A stretch of 64,000 bases of DNA from Telopea speciosissima (Eukaryota > Streptophyta > Magnoliopsida > Proteales > Proteaceae): assembly GCF_018873765.1 (NCBI RefSeq), contig NC_057917.1, forward strand, positions 54,863,464 to 54,927,463. The letters are read 5' to 3'. This document shows positions 33,706 to 45,488 of the stretch, piece after piece (the stretch's first letter is position 1; the number at the start of each line of letters is the position of its first letter). Position numbers and translations under genes: made by a program. Below the pieces are notes generated by a model. The model was not told the origin of the DNA and ran no database searches. It saw only the letters and a list, made by a program, of their open reading frames with translations.

Positions 33706-33930
33706 AGGGACAATCTTCTCCAATTCTCTAAAGTTGTGTAGTGCGGTAGTGTTAGGTAGTGTTAGGTGAAGATGTCGGCACATGGTAGATCGGACATCTA
33801 ACGATTCGAACTCATTGACTTATGTTGAGCTTGGACGGTTGGATGTCCGAGTTGCCAGGTGTTGACATCTCCACTTAGCACTACCGCATTGCACGGCTTT
33901 AGGAATTGGAGAGGATTAAATCCGTCCTCT
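33706..33930. mobile_element. Foldback MITE, copy 2
   Basis: Long inverted arms: ttctccaattctctaaagtt with gtgcggtagtgttagg on the left, mirrored by gctttaggaattggagagga and tagcactaccgcattgcacg on the right. The inner arms also pair (gtgaagatgtcggcac with gtgttgacatctccac). Copy 1 at 5606-5765 is the same family. No coding capacity; target duplication not fixed. Confidence 0.75.
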
Positions 33931-34199
33931 CACATCCCACCAATATTGCCCACAATCTGTCTCCGTAATGAATACTCTTTATTAGACGAATGATGATTCG
34001 TCACCCTCTCTCCTATTGGTGAAAAACTGTATTCTAATCTCGTGTGAAACCCTCTCCGTTAAGTATAGATGGAATGCCCACTTATTTTTTTTTTAAATGA
34101 AGATCCCCATTTCAAATATTGTCACATGGAGAGATGAGATGACGTGGTTGTTTTTACTGTTAAATAGAGAGGTCATTATATAGATTTTTGCTAAAGGTC

Positions 34200-34805
34200 A
34201 GCAAAATTGTATTAGAGAAAAATAAAGGAACATTTACAAAGAATGATTGAAAGAACAACCGAAAAAAAACTCCTAGAGAAACTATTTATTTATCTTTGGC
34301 CTTGCCATTGATAAAAGACAGATTCTGGAAATCTTTACACAAAAAGAGGTATTCAATAGTCCTAAAGAAATTATGCAAATTTGTAATAGGGACGGACCTG
34401 AGCTTCCCAACAAATTGCCTGAGAAATGAAAGGAGGGGCATTCCAAAAGCTTGTGCCGCCTTTCGTTTTGGTTGCATGATTTGCAAGAGCATCTGTAGCA
34501 GAATTAGCTTCTCGAAAACAATGAGTGATTCACCATTGAATGAAGTCTAGGTAGTTGCTGAGCGATCACCAAATCTGCATAAAGCACCAAGGGATTTTGC
34601 AAGAAAGGATGGATGAAACAACAGCTGTCGAGTTGCTCTCAATCCAAAGCTTTCCAATATGTAAATCCCCAGCTTGTTGTACTCCTTCAAAGAACGCTCC
34701 CATCTCTGCCATGAAATTGATTCCCAATCCCTGGTACACCCCAAAACATTTAGAAATTGCTCCCAAATGATCACGTAATATCCCACCAGATGCACTATTA
34801 CGCAA
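34200..34805 (-). pseudogene. L1-type LINE remnant: RNase H-like C-terminal domain
   Basis: On the - strand, 34805-34566 reads GGILRDHLGAISKCF, then AEMGAFFEGVQQAGDL, then LWIESNSTAVV, and after one stop continues with REANSATDALANHATK. These are the usual blocks of the RNase H domain (RVT_3 type) at the end of plant L1 polyproteins. The first Asp of the active site is kept only in part (WIESNS for the normal ESDS). The upstream polymerase is gone. The end of the reading and the tail lie near 34200-34300. Confidence 0.8.
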
Positions 34806-36159
34806 TGTTTTCGAGTGTCTTACTCGAATAGGGACTCACTGGTTGACTGTTGGAAGAGATCTTTGGCTTTTTGACTATTCACTTCCTTCCCCTTGTCAGG
34901 CCTTTTGTTGAGGTAGTTTTCCACACCTATAGTTCTTCAGCCACTACCATGCACTTTCTTATAGCCTTGGATTTTCAAATTTTATTTGGCATATAATAAA
35001 CTCTACCAAGACTATAACTTGCCATGTAAGAAGTGGGGACCTAGGCGTTTATCTACCACGTAATTTGAGCCTCATCTAATCTACCACGTGACAATTATTG
35101 ACATTTAAAATAAGCGTGTAGGATTGGGCTCCCCAAACTGATATATTTTTTAAGGACAACATAGTGCTATCAAGTTGTATTCGTGGTTGTGTATTCATCT
35201 CTTCATTAACTCATTGGTAGCTATTTTTTTGGAATTGGAGAGCTTTAATAGGGGGGGGGGACACAGGATGGATTAGGCTCCAAGGTGGTTTGAACTCATG
35301 ACCTCTTATTTGAGGAGTTGGTCTCATTGGTAGCCATTGTTAGTATGGAATCACCACTTATAGCTATTGGGGACTATAGTAAAGTAAGTTTATTGCAATA
35401 TTGTATATGTGATGTAGACTTTAACCTAAAAAAAGTATATGTGATGCAGACTTTTGAATATGCGGATAATCGTTTGTAAGTTATCAAATGGATTTAGACT
35501 ATAGATAGCTTTTTCATGCTTCTTACTTTTCTATTTTGCGAATTAAAAACCGGGAAGTTGGGGAAAAAGGGAGAATCTGCACACAACACCAACGGTGATG
35601 AGAAGAACTGTATCATTCATATGTGACCCACTTGATCAGAATAAGAGAGAAACAATACTCTATAATCGTAGCTATTCTTATCCCTTAAAGATGGCATGAA
35701 ATGAATTTTTATTTTGGTTTTTTAATAACAAGATCAGTGGTAATCCACATGTAAACCAAGCACCATTAGGATACCCAGTTGTACAGTGAGCTCCACTCCG
35801 ATAAAAATTAATCATCTCATTTCATCATTAAGGGTAAAACCCTTTAATATATAGATTACTTAAAGGAATACTATTATTTAGAACTCTAGATTTAGACTCA
35901 ACTCAATTCCTTCACTCCTATATTTTCATGTAGATGGCCCTTCCGATCCCAATCTAACTCTAACCCAAGTTACAGTTGATATACTGGATGGCACATGCAT
36001 GTTTTCTCATTACATTACTACCCGATTGTCTTTAATAAATTGGATAAAGAAATAAATTTATGAGAGAAAATTGCCTTTGGGCGGGCCTTCTAAGCAGTTC
36101 ATCATTTTGAGTGAAATATGGTAATTTTAATTGTTGGATAGAGAACACATAATCTAAAG
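34806..36159. other. Intergenic DNA without a gene
   Basis: No gene recognised. A G-run (about 9 bases) lies at 35252-35260. On the - strand 35270-35335 has tRNA-like wording (aagaggtcatgagttcaaac) like other decayed repeats here, but I do not call a SINE. Confidence 0.4.
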
Positions 36160-37003
36160 GTATCGTTTGATAACTTTACGTATCTAGTGTTTCTGTGCTA
36201 TTTGTGTTCTCAACATACAAAAATACCCAAAAAATCATTTGATAAATCTGTTTTGTTTCATGTGTTTTTGGTACCATAAATCAAAATTTATGGTCATTTA
36301 TGCATCATGTAACAGATTTGTAAAAACTTTTTTCTACAAATTTTGTACCAATTGAATGAATGTGTTTCCCCGATAAAAAAAGGAAGGGTAGAGGTATCAC
36401 CATTGTCTACTCTCTTCTTCGTCCTCACAAGCCTGAGTGGAAAACTAGGGAGATCTCAATCAACCACAAGCTCTTGCCCTCAGCTCTTCTCTTCAACCTC
36501 AATCGACAACGTTGAACGAAGGCCTGCAAATCCAAGAAGATTGGTAGCAAAAACCCATCTAGAAGGTATTTGATTCTCTTCTCTCTTAGTTGAAGCCCTT
36601 CTTCCTCTTCTTCTTCTTCTGCAATTTATTTGTTCATTCAATTGTTTATATCAAGGAATTTAAGTTAACTCCATTTGCATTTATATATTTTCTATGCTCC
36701 TATCATGGATCTATCAATGCTACACTCTGTTATACTTCATATGGTGTTCTTGGATGAATAAAAGACCAAACTCCTACAATCCTGGTGGTGAGCCTATAGG
36801 GCTCAGCTGCCCAAGTGCTTACCAATAAAAGTGGCTCAACATTAGTGTTTCAATTAGAAAATAGGCCACACCAATTGCAGACAGTGGTAGATAGATTTAA
36901 AATGTGGAGGTATTAACTACCTACACATAAGTCTTATGAATCTTCCAACTCTGGTTTGACATTTTTATGCATGTCTTTTAGTTATGTTTCATAATAATTG
37001 ATT

Positions 37004-37389
37004 GGGTATATTACACGTCACCCCTTGGTTTTCAAACGAAACTCAGATCACCCCCTGGTTTTTTGAAAAAACTCAAATCACCCCCTGGTTTATATCCCAA
37101 TATGACAAATTAATCCCTATCGTTAGTTTAATTCTGTTAAGTGATGATGTCAGTCAGTTAAATACATTTAAATCCTTAAACTACCCTTGACCAATGTTGA
37201 AGATGAAGGAAGGGTAGTATTGTAAATTTAATTCTAATGTTTTAGAACAAGGGTAAAATAGTCATTTCACACCAATAACTAACAGCAAACTAACACCGTT
37301 ACTGTAGAGGGGGTGATTTAAGTTTTTTCAAAAACCAAAGGGTGATCTGAGTTTCGTTTGAAAACCAGGGGATGACGTGTAATTTACCC
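37004..37389. mobile_element. MULE-type MITE with perfect 9-bp TSD
   Basis: 386 bp. The ends gggtatattacacgtcaccc and its reverse partner are the start of an inverted repeat about 90 bp long (ccttggttttcaaacgaaac, then tcagatcaccccctggtttt). The flanking 9-mer taattgatt occurs at 36995-37003 and 37390-37398, a perfect duplication. TIR length and 9-bp TSD point to the Mutator superfamily. No transposase. Confidence 0.92.
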
Positions 37390-37398
37390 TAATTGATT

Positions 37399-38887
37399 TA
37401 GTATAATCTATATACAGTTATATGTTTGCCTAATAATATGATTGGAGCATTGTTTGAAATTAATGTTTTTAGGGTGGATATTCTATCTTGTAGTAAGGGT
37501 GGAAAACCACTCAACATGAATTTGGAGAGCATATACCCATCTTGGGTAGTCTTGTGCATGCCCTCGGGAAACCCTTGATGCTGATGGATGGATGTGTATT
37601 GGTGGGCTTGGCTAGTTTCCAATAATTAATTTGGAGCTTGGTCTCACGTGTTAATTTGGGAACAAGAGTGGTTTTTTCTTCCCTCCTCTTTCTAAAGAAA
37701 AGCGTAATTCTATCAAAATCTTAAATATCATGCAGATTAGTTTAGTGCAACCTAGGTGCATATGAATGGATTAATTAACAACATGTTTAATAAAATCATA
37801 GGGGCCAGCCCGGATCTCAGATAATATTCGGATTTGAAAAAATAAGATACATGCGAATGGATCAAGGTAAGGAGAAAAGGAACCATCCATGTATTTTCCT
37901 CTTTAATCAAGTTGGGGGACTCAATGGTTCATGAATTGATGTGTTTGATAAAGGTGAGACAAAGTGGAGGAGGGGTGTACTAAAGCTTAGATTACCAAAT
38001 CCGATAAACTTTGCCAAAACATTGTGTTTGGGCAATTTTCAGTTTCATGTGGATTGTGGAAACCTGCTTAGACAGATTTTGATACTGAAAAATATTGGAC
38101 ATAGATAATTTTGCCAAAGCAGAGAATTAAACCCTGAGATAATCTGTTCAAAAAAACCCATTTTCCCCTTCGTTCTTCTCTCATGGTTGGTGGTGAAACT
38201 GACCTAGGCTTGGTGGTGAGATACCAAGTCATATCCTCTACCCTTCTTCCATCTCTTGCTTTCTCTCACACATTTTCCCTTTCTGGTCTATCGATTTCCA
38301 TCAGCTTGTCTCACTCCTACCATGGGTCATCTTAGGTGATATTCTTTTTATGTTCTCTTTATTTTTCATAACATACCATTCTGTTAACCATTGTTTCTGC
38401 AGGTTGGCATATTGATTATGTCAACTATCAATTCATTAAATCAACATAACTTGAGGTAAATCAGTTGCACTAGGTAGCTCAATCCCAAGACAAATTAAAA
38501 AAAGGCCAAAAATTAAAACCATAGCCTCCTGATTCAGCATGGATTTGAAGGTAAGGTAATTTGAAAATCTTCATAGATGCATTAAGACCCTTTTTATTCA
38601 TAAGTATGGTCAAAACTCTACTTGATGGGTCTTTAGCTCAAGTTGGTAGAGCACAGTTAGTTAAGGTAATTTGAGAATGACAATTCTCAGCCTTTTGTTG
38701 GAGGTCTTATAACAAATTGATTGCTTTTGTAGTAGGTGCAGCCATGGATCACCCCTGTGTCTCTATACATTATTAGAATTTAGAGATTATGTGTATCCAC
38801 TAGAAAAATAGGAAATGGTATTAGTTCTTGTTATTGATATTCAATAATTTCATTTTGATTAACCATCTGTTCCAATTGCTTACAGAT
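37399..38887. other. Gene-poor stretch inside the nested cluster
   Basis: No intact gene. 38160-38345 is CT-rich and looks like a plant 5' leader with an ATG-containing exon, which could be captured gene DNA. A tRNA-5'-half-like text (gggtctttagctcaagttgg) lies at about 38625-38650 but lacks a matching 3' half. Confidence 0.35.
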
Positions 38888-39136
38888 ATATACACTTTAT
38901 ATGGATTTGTAATAACTTTTAATATCCTAACATCATTGACTTTATATTCGGTTAACCTTTTGGGATTGGTGTGTGGTTTGTGTGATTACACTTTCATCAA
39001 AAAAAAAAAAAAAAAAAATCATTGACTTTATATGGATTATAGTGTTAATGGTATTTCTGTGATTTACAGTAATCTAATAGTGCATCTCTGTCTTTTTTTT
39101 TAATGTACACTTTATATGAATTTTTAATAATTTTTA
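38888..39136 (+). repeat. Tandem duplication, about 215 bp, second copy interrupted
   Basis: Copy 1 (from 38888) runs acactttatatggatttgta, aatatcctaac, attgactttatatggattat, gttaatggtatttctgt. Copy 2 starts at 39103 (gtacactttatatgaa), reaches ataattttta at 39136, is cut by the 4 kb TIR element, and resumes at 43179 (atgtcctaaaattattgact, attaatggtatttctgtaat). This explains why similar text flanks the TIR element on both sides. Confidence 0.7.
38948..39017 (+). mobile_element. Tiny poly(A) retroposon with 16-bp TSD
   Basis: A 70-bp insert (about 51 bases plus some 19 A residues) sits between two copies of atcattgactttatat (38932-38947 and 39018-39033). A long target duplication with a poly(A) tail is the mark of L1-driven retroposition. 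The source RNA is unknown. The sister copy of the tandem duplication lacks the insert, which confirms the empty site. Confidence 0.82.
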
Positions 39137-39464
39137 GAGCAAATTATATGCACCCCCTATAATTTGAAACAATAATAAAACACCCCCTAGTTTTACTTTT
39201 ACGTATAACCCCCTGATGGTTCACGATGTTAGAGAACTGTTAATTTTGAAAGTAAAAAAGACAACTTTGCCCTTTATACTTCAGTGACCTACATTAAGTA
39301 CCATTTTACCCTTCATAACCTTCTTCTCCCCCAAAATGAAAATTCCCTAAATCGATTTAAGGTTTGCCTTCACACCATCTCCGGCGGAGGTTGCAGAAGA
39401 CAATACTTCTCCAATGGACATCCGCTTTAGGGTTTTGCCTTCCACAACACATCCACGATCGCTT

Positions 39465-39985
39465 TCAGAATAAGCCATCATTAATAAGACATTTATCGCG
39501 TGCATAAAGCACTGTATTTAACATATTCTCAAACAGAAGAAAATATCCCATCCATTCCGAAATGATGATATCCACATGAGCAACTGGCAGCACAATCTCT
39601 AAAATTTTTCCCTTCAAAACTATTATAACATTTGAAAATCCATTGGCTTCCACAATCTCTTTTGCCATATCTGCCATTTGGGAGCATTCAACCGCATAAA
39701 CATGCATTGCCCCTACTTTTGCACAAAACAGAGACAATTTCAGTCCCAGCTCCCACATCAAGGACCACTTTGTTCCTAAAGAGGAAAGTATTCTGATAAA
39801 TAACGTTTTGGTATGTCTTAGTCTTGATTGTATCCTTCAAGATTTCTTCATCAATACCATAGTGAGAGTAAGAATCAAAGTAATAGTCAGCGCTGGTCTT
39901 GTCACCACCAATGAGAGTATCATCAGGTTCATTGAGATGGGATCATCGAGATTAGACCTCTCAGTCGTCTCGTCCTAGACCTCGT
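39465..39985 (-). pseudogene. Protein arginine N-methyltransferase 1 fragment (processed)
   Basis: On the - strand the sequence reads, without intron, SADYYFDSYSHYGIDEE, KTKTYQNVIYQNTFLF, VVLDVGAGT, then after a one-base shift LSLFCAKVGAMHVYAVECSQ, ADMAKEIVEANGF and ISEWMGYFLLFENMLNTVLY. These are motif I, post-I and the double-E loop of type I PRMTs, which dimethylate arginine in histones and RNA-binding proteins using S-adenosylmethionine. It covers about 170 of some 380 residues. Motif I is damaged (GTE for GTG, frameshift) and both ends are missing, so it is dead. The lack of introns over this length suggests a spliced-RNA origin; plant PRMT1 genes are normally split. Confidence 0.88.
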
Positions 39986-40039
39986 CTTCCTCCATCATAC
40001 TTGTCACGTGCTGATTACTATTGTAGTTAATGTTGTTGC

Positions 40040-42470
40040 TGGAAGAGTGGGCAGCATGCAAGCCAAATAGATTTCTTCCTAATCAGAAGGTCTGACAGAT
40101 TATTATGTAAGGACTGTAAGGTCATACCGGGAGAGTGCTTAACCACCCAACATAGACTGGTGGTCTTGGATATGTACCTTGGTACGAGACACCGTAAGAA
40201 GGCGAAACAAATTTGTCCTAAAATAAGATGGGGCCGGTTATAAGGAGCTCTCCTAGAATCATTTACCGAGAAAATGGCCTTGTAAGGGAGGTGGGATTTT
40301 GAAGGAGATACAAACGAGATGTGGATTAATATGACGACTTGTATCAAGAAGGTTGCTAAGGAAGTACTTGGGATTTCTAAAGGTATGCGTCTGGGCTCTA
40401 GAGAGACTTGGTGGTGGGATGATGAGGTTCAAGCAGCCATTAAGACTAAAAAAGATTGTTTTAAGACTTGGCAAAGGACTAACGAGGGAGAGGATAAAGT
40501 GAGCTATTATTCGGCCAGAAATGAAGCTCGAAAAATTGTGGGGAAAGCAAGAGCGAAGAAATATGATGAACTTTATGAAAAGCTTAATACAAAGGAAGGG
40601 AAAAATGAGATCTATCGGATAGCTAAAATAAGAGAAAGAAAGAGCAGAGATTTGGACCATGTTAGATGCATAAAGAGCGAGGATGGTAGAGTACTAATAC
40701 GGGATGCAGACATTATGGAGAGATGGGGTGAGTATTTTTATAATTTGCTAAATGGAGCTACCTCGACTGATGGGGTCACTTCGGAAGTGGAAAGCAATAG
40801 GCTTGAAGCCAACACACACCATGGACAGCTCCAACGAGTTGAAGAAGCCGAAGTTAAAGAGTCTCTACGAAAGATGAAGGTAGGCAAAACACCAGGACCG
40901 GATGAGATCCCAATTGAAGTGTGGAAGAGCTTAGGAGGAAGGGGGTATCTTGGCTAACCAAGTTGTTTAACAAGATTCTAAATACAAAGAAAATGCCAGA
41001 TGATTGGAGGAGAAGTATTGTAGTTCCGATTTATAAGAACAAATGTGACATCCAGAACTGCAATAACTATAGAGGCATTAAGCTAATGAGTCATACCATG
41101 AAACTTTGGGAGAAAATCATTGAAGCTCACCTAAGAAGAGATACTGATATATCGGACAACCAATTTGGTTTTATGCCAGGGAGATCCACGACAGAAGCTA
41201 TTTACCTTCTAAGGAGGCTTATGGAAATCTTTAGAGCTCACAAAAGGAATCTATATATGGTCTTTATCGACCTAGAAAAGGCATATGATGGAGTGCCTAG
41301 AGAGCTCATTTGGCATGTCCTAGGGAAGAGAAGGAGCTCAATTAACTATGTGGATATAGTTAAGGACATGTATGAGGGTGTGGTGACAAGTGTCAAAACT
41401 GCAGAGGGACAAAGTAGTGAATTCCCAATTACAATTGGGCTACAACAAGGATCAACTCTAAGCCCTTATTTGTTTGCACTCATCATGGATGATTTAACTA
41501 GACATATTCAAGATGAAGTCCCTTGGTGTATGCTATTCGCTGACGATGTTGTTTTGATAGATGAGACAGTGGAAGGGATTAATGTAAAGCTGGAACTATG
41601 GAGATCAAACTTGGAATCAAGAGGTTTTAAGTTAAGCAGAACAAAGACAGAATATATGAGGTGTAACTTCAGGCAAACCAGGAAAGATGATGAAGTGGTG
41701 AAACTTGAAGAGAGAGAGCTACCACAAAGTGAATGCTTTAAATACCTAGGGTCAACCTTTAACAAAGAAGGTGATATAGAAGATGATGTTTCGCATAGAA
41801 TTAAAGTAGAATGGTTGAAATGGAGAGGAGCATCAGGAGTTTTATGTGACAAACGTATGCCTATTAAGCTTAAGGGAAAATTCTACAGGACAGTAATAAG
41901 ACCAGCGATGATTTATGGGGCGGAATGTTGGGCAGTTAAGAAGAGTCATATAGATAAGATGAGTGTAGCGGAGATGAGGATGCTGAGGAGGATGTGCGGC
42001 AAGACCAGGAGAGATAGAGTAAGGAATGTTTGTATTAGAACCAAATTAGGAGTTGCACCAATCTAGGACAAACTTCAAGAGAGCCGCTTGAGATGGTTTG
42101 GTCATGTACAAAGGAGACCCACGGATGCACCAGTAAGAAAGAGTGACCAGATTCAATTGGAAGGAACTAAAAGAGGTAGGGGTAGACCTAAAATGACTAT
42201 TGGAGAAGTGGTAAGAAAGGATATGCATATGGTAGGGCTAAATCCTAGTATGATCGCGAATAGAGTTGTTTGGAGGTCAAGGACCCGTGTAGCCGATCCC
42301 ACGTAATGGGATGTTCCTGGGATGCTGCTTTGACTAATGCTTAAACCAACCCCCCACTATTTTTTTTCTTTGCTTTTTTTTTGGCCCTTTCGGATCCATG
42401 TAGCTGACCCCATTTAGTTGGGATAAGGTTATGGTTGTTGTTGTTGCTGTTGTTGTTGTTGCTGCTGGAG
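40040..42470 (+). mobile_element. RTE-clade LINE, 5'-truncated, nearly complete reverse transcriptase
   Basis: It starts inside the endonuclease (QIDFFLIRRSDRLLCKDC at about 40067, then VIPGE and TQHR), so most of that domain is lost. After a stop near 40248 the frame 40319-40957 leads into the polymerase (KTPGPDEIPIEVWKSLGG). One frameshift at about 40940-40955 connects to 40921-42066, with NYRGIKLMSH, FIDLEKAYD (residues 115-123), QQGSTLSP (175-182) and the catalytic FADD (206-209). A stop at 42064 separates the C-terminal part ([24 protein letters not shown], ending VADPT at 42303). The 3' end carries gatccatgtagctgacccca and a (gtt)n tail at about 42430-42467. Only three lesions in the polymerase part make it the youngest-looking LINE here. 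Confidence 0.92.
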
Positions 42471-42990
42471 GAGCTCTGATTATTACCCTTTCGTCAACAC
42501 ATTCTCTTTCTTCTTTAGCTTTTTGGCTTCAGTTCTGTTCCAGGGTTCTTGGGGTAGGGTTTCTCTTTGGACTGTTGTCCTGCAACAATGAGACTCGCAG
42601 AGCTGAGCGAGGGCCAAGGGATGCGAGGGAAACCAGTCGTCGAGGAGATCTGTAAAGAAGAAGACCAACCACCTTCTTCTTCAGATTAAGTCCATGAATC
42701 ATCATCATCAAATGAAAAAAAATCTTCGTGACCCAGATGATCAATCCACCGATGTCTTTGAAGTCCCCCCCCTTTCCATTCAAGGGGGAAAATTACCTTC
42801 AAGTGCCAAATGTCATCGAAGATAGCCGGAGAGAAGATGGATATGCCGGAGAGGACAGTGGAGCAGTGCTCGGTTTGGGGATTTATAGCAGCAGCAGCAC
42901 CGACGAGCACCAACGATGATTTATAGCAGCAGTAGCATCGGCGTTGATTCTCCTCTTCGCAGTTCGCCGGAGAAGAAAGGGAAAGGTAAA
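42471..42990. other. Gene-like DNA beside the RTE copy
   Basis: This part of the TIR element is unrelated to RTE. It is rich in cttcttc, gccggagag and agcagcagcag words, as in plant 5' leaders or exons, and holds short ORFs on both strands. I do not recognise the gene. It is probably captured host DNA, by analogy with the methyltransferase fragment. Confidence 0.35.
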
Positions 42991-43873
42991 GAAAGATTAA
43001 AATAGAAGGGTAATATAGGGTTTTTCAAAAGGTTAACTACAACTAACTGTTTACACTTGACGGTAAGGGATTATTTGTAAGCCGTCTACAAATCTAGGGG
43101 GTGCATGTAAAAAGTGAAGCTAGAGGGGGGGGGTTTGTTATTGTTTCAAACTATAGGAGGGGTGCATGTAATTTGATCTTTTTTATGTCCTAAAATTATT
43201 GACTTTATATGGATTATAGCATTAATGGTATTTCTGTAATTTATAGTGATCATTACAAAACTGTTGCAGAAATAGGTTTTATCAAACACCTTTACAGTAC
43301 TAAAGGTGTTCTGGATACGTTCCTGGAACAGGTTTATCAAACACCATTTCGCAAACCAGAAATATGTTTCTGTAACAAAAAACATCAAAAAGCATTTTTG
43401 GTGAAAAACAAAACAGAAACACGCGTAAGGTTATCAAATGGTACATAAATTAACTAGAGATTTCAAAATGATTTAAAAATATATTACCATTATATCATTG
43501 TAAAACATTGTCATTGTGAGAGAAAGGATTGAGGTATCGTTATCGGTCTTTGTTGATATCTATTCGATACTAATCCAGACGACCTATATTGGGCCTGGAT
43601 CGGCCAAAAGGCAGAAAAGTACCAATTTTAAGGATGTGTCCCCATATTAGCTTTGATCGGTCAAAAGAATAAGAAAAATATTAAAATCAAAAAAAAATCA
43701 AAAAAAGTGAAAAAAGGTAGAAAATACTTAATTTTAGTCATATAATGGACAAAATAAGAAACAAACATACAATAAAAATATGGGTTTTTTACAATTACCA
43801 TCTCAAAAACTTTAATATTTACTATTACCCCCCCCCAAAAAAAAAAAAACTTTCAAACAACTGTTACCCTCCC

Positions 43874-45126
43874 TGTAGACACTGAATTTTGTCACCCCCT
43901 AATTGGCGATGATGACAACGAGACATGGACGATGGACGACGCACTCTCCCTCTTTCTAGACCCAAGATACCTGACTCATAAGACCAAGAATCATACTGAG
44001 CACAAAATGACCCATTTTAGGCCCAAAAACAAGAAAAAATGGCATTGCGCCCCCACGACGCCGTAGACCCCTTCCCACGGCATCGTGGGGATGTATACCA
44101 GATTACCACGGCGCCATGAGAGGGTGTGACATCAGCTTGCTGACGTTACACACAGTGCCGTGGAAAAGTCCCCCACGGCGCCGTGGACATCTCCACGGCG
44201 CCATGGAAGACTTATCTGGCCAGGAGAAAGAGGGGATCCTTCCCTATAAATAGGAGGGTTCCCCTCCCTCATTTTCTAAGGAATTTTGGATAGAGAGACC
44301 TTCCCCAAGTGATTTTCACCCTCTTTGTCTCATTTTTTTACCCTCTTTTCTCTCCTTTCTCTTATGAGAGTGTGAGTGAGTGGAATTTTCTTAGTCGTGG
44401 ATAGATCCTTCGATTATCCCTTCGAGCATAGAGCACTCCTTCTCCTAGGCGTTGTTATCCCGTCACTACACGGATAACCATCAAAACCCCTTTATTTCAA
44501 ATGTTATTTTGTCTGTCTTCTCCTCTCCAAATCATTTGAAAGAGCCGTTACTCTGCCCAGAAAGAATCGGCGTCAGTCCATTCGTCTATCTCCCCTGAGC
44601 CAGGGGAATACAACCATACAGGTATAATTACTGCATTCTTGTTGATTCAATGTAGTCTTTTCGTATTTCATCGTTTTAGTCCGTATTTCTCATATATGTA
44701 ATGTAGTTTATTATGTTTTAGTTCAATTCATAGCATCTGAATGTAGTTCATAATATCCCCCATCCCCGTAATAAAAGAGAGAGAACATTCGTCTTTATGT
44801 AGCATCTAATACAGAGAGATCGGCTTCGATCGGCCTAGGTGGGTGCCTAACACCTTCCCACACTCGTAACCTAACCCCTTACCCGAACCTTTGGTCAGAC
44901 CATATGGAGTCATGTAGCCCGATTCCAACGGATAGGGCTACACTTAATGGGTCCTAGACCCTAACCCTAGGTGGCGACTTCACATTATATTAGTATATTT
45001 TAATGCAGGATCCTAATCCCCCATTTATCAATATTATACATTGACAATATTATCTATTATCCATCCATATATATATATCAAACTCATGTCGCCCATAAGG
45101 CTGAGGAACCCTCGTCCCGAGGACCA
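43874..45126 (+). mobile_element. Probable solo LTR inside the MULE left TIR
   Basis: About 1.25 kb interrupts the left TIR, shown by comparing it with the intact right TIR. It begins tgtagacactgaattttgtc, has a TATA-like ccctataaatagga at about 44241-44254, and is followed by CT-rich transcribed-looking DNA, as in LTRs. The right edge (ggacca near 45126, or up to 45135) and a target duplication could not be fixed. Around 44055-44205 short palindromic words (cacggcgccgtgg, ccacggcgcc) repeat. No internal coding region remains, so it looks like a solo LTR left by recombination. Confidence 0.65.
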
Positions 45127-45488
45127 CGGTACTGGAGTGTACTAATCACTAAGTGACCCCCACCATTACAGACCCGTAACGGAGGGGGTTAGTAGTGATA
45201 CCGTGCCCTTGTCATGGATTTTTTAGGACCAAAATGCCCTTTTGGGGTGGTAATTGTAAAAAACTCCCACCCCATCACCGTCCCTTCTGCTGCTCCTCCT
45301 TCTCCTTCACCTTCTTCGATCTTCTCCTTCTTCCTCCTCTGCAACCCCAACCACCCCGATCGATGACGCCATCACCACCTGACATACTCCGGCTTCCTTT
45401 GTCTCATTAACTATGTACTTGGTCCCATTCAATGCCGGTTCCACCATTTTTTCCTGATCAATTAACAAGGATTTACATCTGATGAAGG

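Larger units (their letters stand above)
39137..43178. mobile_element. TIR element of 4 kb with captured PRMT1 fragment and RTE
   Basis: Left end gagcaaattatatgcacccc and right end (reverse) gatcaaattacatgcacccc start inverted repeats that continue with tataatttgaaacaataa and accccctag text for about 110 bp. Ends of this type and the cargo suggest a Mutator-like Pack-MULE. No clean target duplication is visible (left taattttta, right ttttttatg). Inside are an arginine methyltransferase fragment, an RTE LINE and gene-like DNA at 42470-42990. No transposase was seen. Confidence 0.7.
36160..43444. mobile_element. Region bounded by inverted ends gtatcgtttgataac (possible outer transposon)
   Basis: The left end gtatcgtttgataactttac and the right end, read in reverse, gtaccatttgataaccttac agree at most positions and continue with a shared gtgtttctgt word. 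Inside lie sequences that could be captured exons (36400-36565, ending before gtatttgattc; 38160-38340), a MITE, a small retroposon and the 4 kb TIR element. I found no convincing target duplication, so the two ends may also belong to separate elements of one family. Confidence 0.4.

Noticed and set aside
38620..38700. tRNA-like text (gggtctttagctcaagttgg)
   Set aside because: Only a D-arm/A-box-like half is present; no anticodon stem, T-arm or acceptor partner follows at the right distance.
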